Assembly: GCA_019423745.1 (NCBI GenBank)
Contig: JAHZAV010000011.1
Coordinates: forward strand, 9,635 to 73,634
DNA length: 64,000 nt
Origin: Lachnospiraceae bacterium
Lineage (GTDB): Bacteria; Bacillota; Clostridia; Lachnospirales; Lachnospiraceae
Direction: 5' to 3'
In this document: piece by piece, positions 60,107-64,000 of the stretch
How the letters are laid out: every line of letters starts with the position of its first letter
How positions within the stretch are numbered: the stretch's first letter is position 1
The notes under the pieces: model-generated
The model's database searches: none
Told to the model about the DNA's origin: nothing
What the model saw: the letters and a program-made list of their open reading frames with translations, nothing else
Translations under genes and position numbers: made by a program

Positions 60107-60107
60107 T
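60078..60107 (+). promoter_or_regulatory. Promoter of the cytidylate-kinase-like gene
   Basis: TTGTAC at 60078-60083, 18 bp, TATAAT at 60102-60107, embedded in the 3' end of the DUF3841 gene. Confidence 0.6.
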
Positions 60108-60149
60108 ATGCGCGTAGGCATTGAGCCGTACTACAAAGGAGGAATTGGT

Positions 60150-60635
60150 ATGAAATTAGTAATAACAATGAGCCGGCGATATGGGACAGGAGCAAGCATG
60201 ATTGCACAGGAACTTTCTGAAAAGCTCGGTATTCCGGTATATGATAAGGTGAATGTAGAGGAAGAGCTTGGAAGACATACCTATGAATCTGAAGTGGAAG
60301 TGATAAAGAAATTGGCGGAAAAGCCCTGTATTATTCTGGGACGCTGTGCTTCTGAAATTTTGAAAGATCAAAGAAATGCTTTTAATATTTACGTATGTGC
60401 AGACAAAGAAGACCGTATCCGGCGTATCATGGGAAAGGAAGGACTTTCTTATGAAGATGCCAGCAAAAAGATAGAAATGACAGACCAGGAAAGAGCGGAT
60501 TATTATCATGAGCATACAGGAAAAGCCTGGGGAGATGTTAATAATTATCACATGATCCTGAATACATCGGATCTGGGATTGGAAAATTGTACCGATATTT
60601 TAATGAAGTATTTTGAACGGCAGGAACTGATATAG
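60150..60635 (+). CDS. Cytidylate kinase-like family protein
   Basis: A 161-residue P-loop kinase. The start MKLVITMSRRYGTGASMIAQELSEKL contains a loop RYGTGAS in place of the usual GxGKS, typical of the cytidylate-kinase-2 / AAA-like family. Later CIILGRCASEILKD and a LID-like region (IRRIMGKEGLSYEDA) follow. It may phosphorylate CMP or a related compound, but the short form is uncharacterised. ATG 60150 follows AAAGGAGG; the earlier frame opening at 60078 lies over the promoter. Confidence 0.85.
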   Translation: MKLVITMSRRYGTGASMIAQELSEKLGIPVYDKVNVEEELGRHTYESEVEVIKKLAEKPCIILGRCASEILKDQRNAFNIYVCADKEDRIRRIMGKEGLSYEDASKKIEMTDQERADYYHEHTGKAWGDVNNYHMILNTSDLGLENCTDILMKYFERQELI

Positions 60636-60649
60636 TTCTTGCCGTTTTT
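60618..60649 (+). terminator. Terminator at the 3' end of the cytidylate-kinase-like gene
   Basis: CGGCAGGAAC (60618-60627) pairs with GTTCTTGCCG (60635-60644) with one G-U pair, followed by TTTTT. It includes the stop codon. Confidence 0.85.
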
Positions 60650-60686
60650 ATCATATAGATAAGGGAATTGAGACAGGGATTGAATC

Positions 60687-61952
60687 CTAGGTTAATTCAG
60701 CGATTCTTGAAACACCAACATAGATTTCTGAAATTTTGTACCAGGTTGGATAGTCTGTAATTCCGGTTGCGGGGAGACCGAAAACCTCCTGGAATTTTCG
60801 AACAGCTTCAGCTGTGGCAGGACCGTATATCCCGTCGGCAGTAATTTTAGGAAGTGCAGGATAGGCACCGGCAATGACATTTAATTGTTGCTGCAGCTGT
60901 CGTATTTTGTCGCCGGAAGAGCCAATTTCCAGATCGTAACCCGGCCATGAAGAGGGAATGCCGGAAATGGCTTCAGCCGTGTTGATATACATATCCGCAC
61001 CATAGTAGTAGCGCAGAATCTCAATGGGGGAATATCCCTGATCGCCAAGAGACTTTGAGCCCCACTGTGTCATCCAGTTTGGACATTGAACGCGTCGTCC
61101 GTCGCAGTATTGTGTCAGGATAGGCTGGCGGACATTGGGGCGGGAAAGATAGCTTGCAAAAAGTTCATCCACAATAACTGAGATGGTATCATAGATATTC
61201 CGTTCTGGAATCCATTTGTGGTCAAAGGCCGTGGAAGAAGTAATCGTAAAATCATATCCCTGGTTTCTATACCATTCTGTATAAACACGATTTAAAGTAA
61301 AGGACATGATGGCAAGAACATTGGCGCGGATTGTATTGGCAGGCCAGGTGGCATATATTTCGCTTGATGCCACATTTTTGATGTAGTCTTTATATTTGAC
61401 ATAGTAATTTTGAGCAGTACTGTCCCGGGGACTTCCATCGTGAACGACAATATATTCCGGTACGACAACCCGGCTTAATACAATTTCTCCGGTTTCATTT
61501 ACTGGTTTGATTTCTGCTTCTGGAATTTTTTCAGGGTAGTTTCCGTATAAAGTATGTGCGGGAATCACAAATCGCTCCTTCCCGGTTTCCGAAGAATCAG
61601 AAGGGCGCATCTGTATGTTTTGGATGGCAGTTACATCCGCAAGTATTTCTGTACCGGCAATACTGATCGTTTCAAATCCAGGAGCTGTGACAAGAAGCGT
61701 ATACTCCGAATAAGGCTGTTCTTCCGAAGAAACATCCAGGCTGTATTCTATTGGAGGAGCATCAAGCTCCAGAATTTCCGACTGTCCTGAGGAATTTGTA
61801 GACACTTCCTCTATTGTGTTGTCAGGTATCCCGGTATAGGAAATACGGATTGTGGCACCAGATATAGGAAAGCTGTTAATTTCTGATGTGACATTGATTA
61901 GGAGTTTCCCTTTGGAGGAAGTATCTGTATTAGTAGGAGTGGAACCATTCAT
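60687..61952 (-). CDS. sleC: Spore cortex-lytic enzyme SleC
   Basis: A 421-residue protein closely following SleC. The N-terminal part (residues about 10-130) has two beta-sandwich-like segments. The central SpoIID/SleC domain has PEYIVVHDGSP, YVKYKDYIKNVASSEIYATWP, ANVLAIMSFTLNRVYTEWYR and FDHKWIPERNIYDT. The C-terminal peptidoglycan-binding domain has SSGDKIRQLQQQLNVIAG and DGIYGPATAEAVRKFQ. SleC degrades spore cortex at germination after CspB-type cleavage. ATG 61952 follows GGGAGG by 9 nt; TTG 61973 opens the frame. csp protease genes are not in the window. Confidence 0.93.
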   Translation of the reverse strand: MNGSTPTNTDTSSKGKLLINVTSEINSFPISGATIRISYTGIPDNTIEEVSTNSSGQSEILELDAPPIEYSLDVSSEEQPYSEYTLLVTAPGFETISIAGTEILADVTAIQNIQMRPSDSSETGKERFVIPAHTLYGNYPEKIPEAEIKPVNETGEIVLSRVVVPEYIVVHDGSPRDSTAQNYYVKYKDYIKNVASSEIYATWPANTIRANVLAIMSFTLNRVYTEWYRNQGYDFTITSSTAFDHKWIPERNIYDTISVIVDELFASYLSRPNVRQPILTQYCDGRRVQCPNWMTQWGSKSLGDQGYSPIEILRYYYGADMYINTAEAISGIPSSWPGYDLEIGSSGDKIRQLQQQLNVIAGAYPALPKITADGIYGPATAEAVRKFQEVFGLPATGITDYPTWYKISEIYVGVSRIAELT

Positions 61953-61990
61953 AATAAAATGCCTCCCAGGCAATTCAAGTCTGTTGCATA

Positions 61991-62018
61991 TAGTATATGC
62001 GGGAATGGAACTTTTAGT
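61991..62018 (-). promoter_or_regulatory. Sporulation-type (SigK/SigE-like) promoter for sleC
   Basis: On the minus strand CATATACTA (61999-61991) fits the SigK -10 pattern CATA-N3-TA, with an AC (-35) 17 bp upstream. It suits mother-cell expression of a cortex-lytic enzyme. The rest of the 304-base gap holds the carA promoter and attenuator. Confidence 0.5.
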
Positions 62019-62065
62019 GAAAAGTATTTCATTTAAGAGTTGTATAATAAAAATGTGAGAAGTGG

Positions 62066-62094
62066 TTGAAAAATGTCTTAGATTGTAGTATAAT
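62066..62094 (+). promoter_or_regulatory. SigA-type promoter of carAB
   Basis: TTGAAA at 62066-62071, 17 bp, TATAAT at 62089-62094. It places the start near 62101, ahead of the terminator hairpin in the leader. Confidence 0.8.
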
Positions 62095-62140
62095 CAATAC
62101 AATTTGTGGAGACATGATTTGTCGCTGGAAATAGACATAG

Positions 62141-62174
62141 AAAGGCAGTTGTGCTTGCACGGACTGCCTTTTTT
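62141..62174 (+). promoter_or_regulatory. Attenuator hairpin in the carAB leader
   Basis: AAAGGCAGT (62141-62149) pairs with ACTGCCTTT (62163-62171), with inner TGC/GCA, then TTT. It lies between the promoter and carA, so it must be conditionally bypassed. Pyrimidine control (PyrR-like) would be the natural guess, but I see no clear PyrR-binding loop. Confidence 0.7.
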
Positions 62175-62256
62175 ATAGGATAAATTCCAGAGAAATTTAC
62201 ACAGGCGTGTTTTCGCATATTGCTATTAAAACAAAATGAAGGGAAAAGGTGAATCG

Positions 62257-63327
62257 ATGAAAGCGTTTCTTATTTTGGAAGACGGAACCGTCTTTACGGG
62301 GACCAGTATAGGAGCCACGAAAGACATGATAAGTGAAATAGTATTTAATACCTCCATGACAGGTTACCTGGAGGTACTGACTGACCCTTCTTACGCAGGA
62401 CAGGCCGTAGTTATGACCTATCCATTAATTGGAAATTACGGAATAACACCGGATATGGAATCAAAGAAAGCCTGGCCGGACGGTTACATCGTAAGAGAAT
62501 TATCTAGAATGCCCAGCAACTTCCGCTGCGAGGGTACTATTCAGGATTTCTTGAAAGAGCAGGATATTCCGGGAATTGCCGGGATTGACACCCGCGCTCT
62601 TACTAAGATCTTAAGAGAAAAAGGTACGATGAACGGAATGATCACGACCAACGAAAATTACGATCTTGACGAGATTATCCCGAAACTTCATGCATACAAA
62701 GTCGGAGATGTAGTGTCTAAGGTAACATGTCAGGAGCCTTATGTGCTGGAAGGAAATGGACCGAAAGTGGCTCTGATGGATTTCGGTGCAAAGAATAATA
62801 TTGCCCGTTCTCTTAATAAGAGAGGATGCCATGTGACTATTTATCCGGCAGATACATCAGCAGAGGAGATCATTGCGTCCAAACCAGATGGTATTATGCT
62901 GTCTAATGGTCCTGGAGATCCGCAGGATTGTACGAAAATTATTGCAGAGATAAAGAAGCTCTATGAAACAGATATTCCGATCTTTGCTATTTGTCTGGGA
63001 CATCAGCTTATGGCATTGGCAAATGGAGGTAAGACATACAAGCTGAAATACGGACATAGAGGAGGAAACCATCCGGTAAAAGATTTAAGTAATAACCGTG
63101 TATATATTTCTTCTCAGAACCACGGATATGCAGTGGATGCATCCACAATTGATCCGGCTGTGGCAAAAGAGGCGTTTGTTAACGTCAATGACGGAACGAA
63201 TGAAGGGCTTTCATATATTGGAAAGAATATCTTTACGGTTCAGTTCCATCCGGAAGCATGCCCAGGACCGCAGGATTCCGGCTATTTGTTTGACAGGTTT
63301 ATGGATATGATGAAAGGAGCAAACTAA
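62257..63327 (+). CDS. carA: Carbamoyl-phosphate synthase small subunit
   Basis: A 356-residue glutamine amidotransferase subunit. The N-terminal CPSase_sm domain has AFLILEDGTVFTG and NTSMTGYLEVLTDPSYAGQ. The class I amidotransferase has the nucleophile Cys in FAICLGHQLMALA and the His-Glu of VQFHPEACPGPQDSGYLF. It supplies ammonia to CarB for carbamoyl phosphate (pyrimidine and arginine synthesis). ATG 62257 follows AAAAGGTG; the frame opens at 62236. The carB start overlaps the stop by one base. Confidence 0.96.
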   Translation: MKAFLILEDGTVFTGTSIGATKDMISEIVFNTSMTGYLEVLTDPSYAGQAVVMTYPLIGNYGITPDMESKKAWPDGYIVRELSRMPSNFRCEGTIQDFLKEQDIPGIAGIDTRALTKILREKGTMNGMITTNENYDLDEIIPKLHAYKVGDVVSKVTCQEPYVLEGNGPKVALMDFGAKNNIARSLNKRGCHVTIYPADTSAEEIIASKPDGIMLSNGPGDPQDCTKIIAEIKKLYETDIPIFAICLGHQLMALANGGKTYKLKYGHRGGNHPVKDLSNNRVYISSQNHGYAVDASTIDPAVAKEAFVNVNDGTNEGLSYIGKNIFTVQFHPEACPGPQDSGYLFDRFMDMMKGAN

Positions 63328-64000
63328 TGCCAAGAAATAAAGATATCAAAAAGGTACTGGTTATTGGATCCGGGCCGATCGTCATCGGACAGGCAGCAGA
63401 ATTTGATTATGCGGGAACACAGGCATGTCGTTCTTTGAAAGAGGAAGGGCTTGAGGTTGTTCTTCTTAATTCTAACCCGGCTACGATCATGACAGATAAG
63501 GACATTGCAGATCGTGTTTACATTGAACCTCTGACAGTAGAGGTGGTGGAACAGCTGATCTTAAAAGAAAAGCCGGACAGTGTACTTCCTACTCTGGGAG
63601 GGCAGGCAGCTTTGAATCTTGCAATGGAGCTGGAGGAAAATGGATTTTTAAAGAGAAACAATGTCCGTCTTATTGGTACAACCTCTGAGACAATCAAAAA
63701 AGCAGAGGACCGTCTGGAATTTAAAACGACCATGGAAAAGATCGGAGAACCTTGTGCGGCTTCTCTTGTAGTAGAAAATGTAGAAGATGGTATTAAATTT
63801 GCAGAGAAAATTGGTTTTCCGGTTGTGCTTCGTCCAGCGTATACACTGGGTGGAAGCGGCGGTGGTATCGCTCATGACAGAGAACAGCTTGTGGAAATAT
63901 TGGAAAACGGCCTTCGTCTTTCCCGTGTAGGACAGGTTCTGGTAGAGCGTTGTATTGCCGGATGGAAAGAAATCGAGTACGAAGTAATGCGTGACAGTAA
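63327..64000 (+). CDS. carB: Carbamoyl-phosphate synthase large subunit, 3' end beyond the window
   Basis: The frame is open from ATG 63327 to the window end (about 224 codons of an expected 1060 or so). The N-terminal ATP-grasp half is plain: VLVIGSGPIVIGQAAEFDYAG, then LNSNPATIMTD, PDSVLPTLGGQAALNLA and VVLRPAYTLGGSGGGIA. It overlaps carA by one base (TAATG). AAAGGAG precedes the start. Confidence 0.96.
   Translation, partial: MPRNKDIKKVLVIGSGPIVIGQAAEFDYAGTQACRSLKEEGLEVVLLNSNPATIMTDKDIADRVYIEPLTVEVVEQLILKEKPDSVLPTLGGQAALNLAMELEENGFLKRNNVRLIGTTSETIKKAEDRLEFKTTMEKIGEPCAASLVVENVEDGIKFAEKIGFPVVLRPAYTLGGSGGGIAHDREQLVEILENGLRLSRVGQVLVERCIAGWKEIEYEVMRDS

Noticed and set aside
61852..62058. A plus-strand 68-codon gene opposite the sleC 5' end
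   Set aside because: It is mostly antisense to sleC, has no ribosome site and no recognisable protein features.

Overview
The window is a low-to-mid GC chromosomal segment from an anaerobic, endospore-forming Firmicute, most likely a gut Lachnospiraceae (Blautia / Mediterraneibacter / Dorea type). The evidence is CodY, GroESL under a perfect CIRCE element, a T-box thrS leader, a SigK-type sporulation sigma factor, a SleC-type cortex-lytic enzyme, an old-yellow-enzyme reductase with an Fe-S cluster, and DUF6106/DUF5688/DUF3841-type proteins common in that family. Genus is not resolved. Most of the window is core chromosome; I see no insertion sequence, prophage, CRISPR array or rRNA operon, and only one tRNA.

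Layout. (1) 1-5150: ireB-ruvX-DUF1292-fur-rnj, then a palindrome and a 22-bp repeat cluster, then trmR-trhP, a pair for wobble-uridine (ho5U/mo5U) tRNA modification. (2) 5176-6067: sigK on the minus strand, divergent from comM. (3) 6068-12027: comM-dprA-topA-codY and a small unknown gene. (4) 12040-20471: groES-groEL, a DUF6106-like gene, guaB, galM, a membrane-anchored amidase and T-box-controlled thrS. (5) 20555-25048: a small minus-strand protein, a large flavin/Fe-S reductase, a chorismate mutase-shikimate kinase fusion, a YqeG phosphatase and efp. (6) 25201-30987: a DUF5688-like gene, tRNA-Arg(CCG), an anchored unknown protein, azlCD, a GntR-ABC transporter operon and nfo. (7) 31239-34725: argS, an AlaX-type editing protein and, convergent, a ProX/YbaK editing protein. 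(8) 34945-38542: a CPBP protease and two paralogous NlpC/P60 wall hydrolases. (9) 38751-40483: rpsB-tsf. (10) 40561-41354: a small accessory pocket with an orphan gene and a minus-strand gene carrying an in-frame UGA. (11) 41550-44117: alkA-ogt-P-loop kinase and a flavodoxin-ferredoxin protein. (12) 44145-52623: a LacI regulator divergent from glgP-malQ-two GH13 enzymes (glycogen and maltodextrin breakdown). (13) 52727-57967: DedA, glycosyltransferase, acyltransferase-like and two-component genes in one overlapping run (membrane glycolipid theme). (14) 58026-64000: dus, an A24-type peptidase, DUF3841, a cytidylate-kinase-like gene, sleC, and carA-carB, with carB cut by the window end.

The most interesting signal is at 41058-41354 (minus). 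Two reading-frame halves are joined in the same frame by a single TGA. A strong ribosome binding site lies upstream and a terminator directly downstream. The UGA forms a C-x-x-U motif, and 28 nt after it an 8-bp hairpin has a loop beginning with G, which fits the bacterial SECIS layout. Annotation by standard rules reports only the 63-codon tail. I read it as a candidate selenoprotein of about 98 residues, with a pseudogene as the alternative. Other points are a hairpin that sequesters the dedA ribosome binding site, a terminator-like hairpin interleaved with CIRCE, the repeat cluster before trmR, and an apparently pro-sequence-less SigK.
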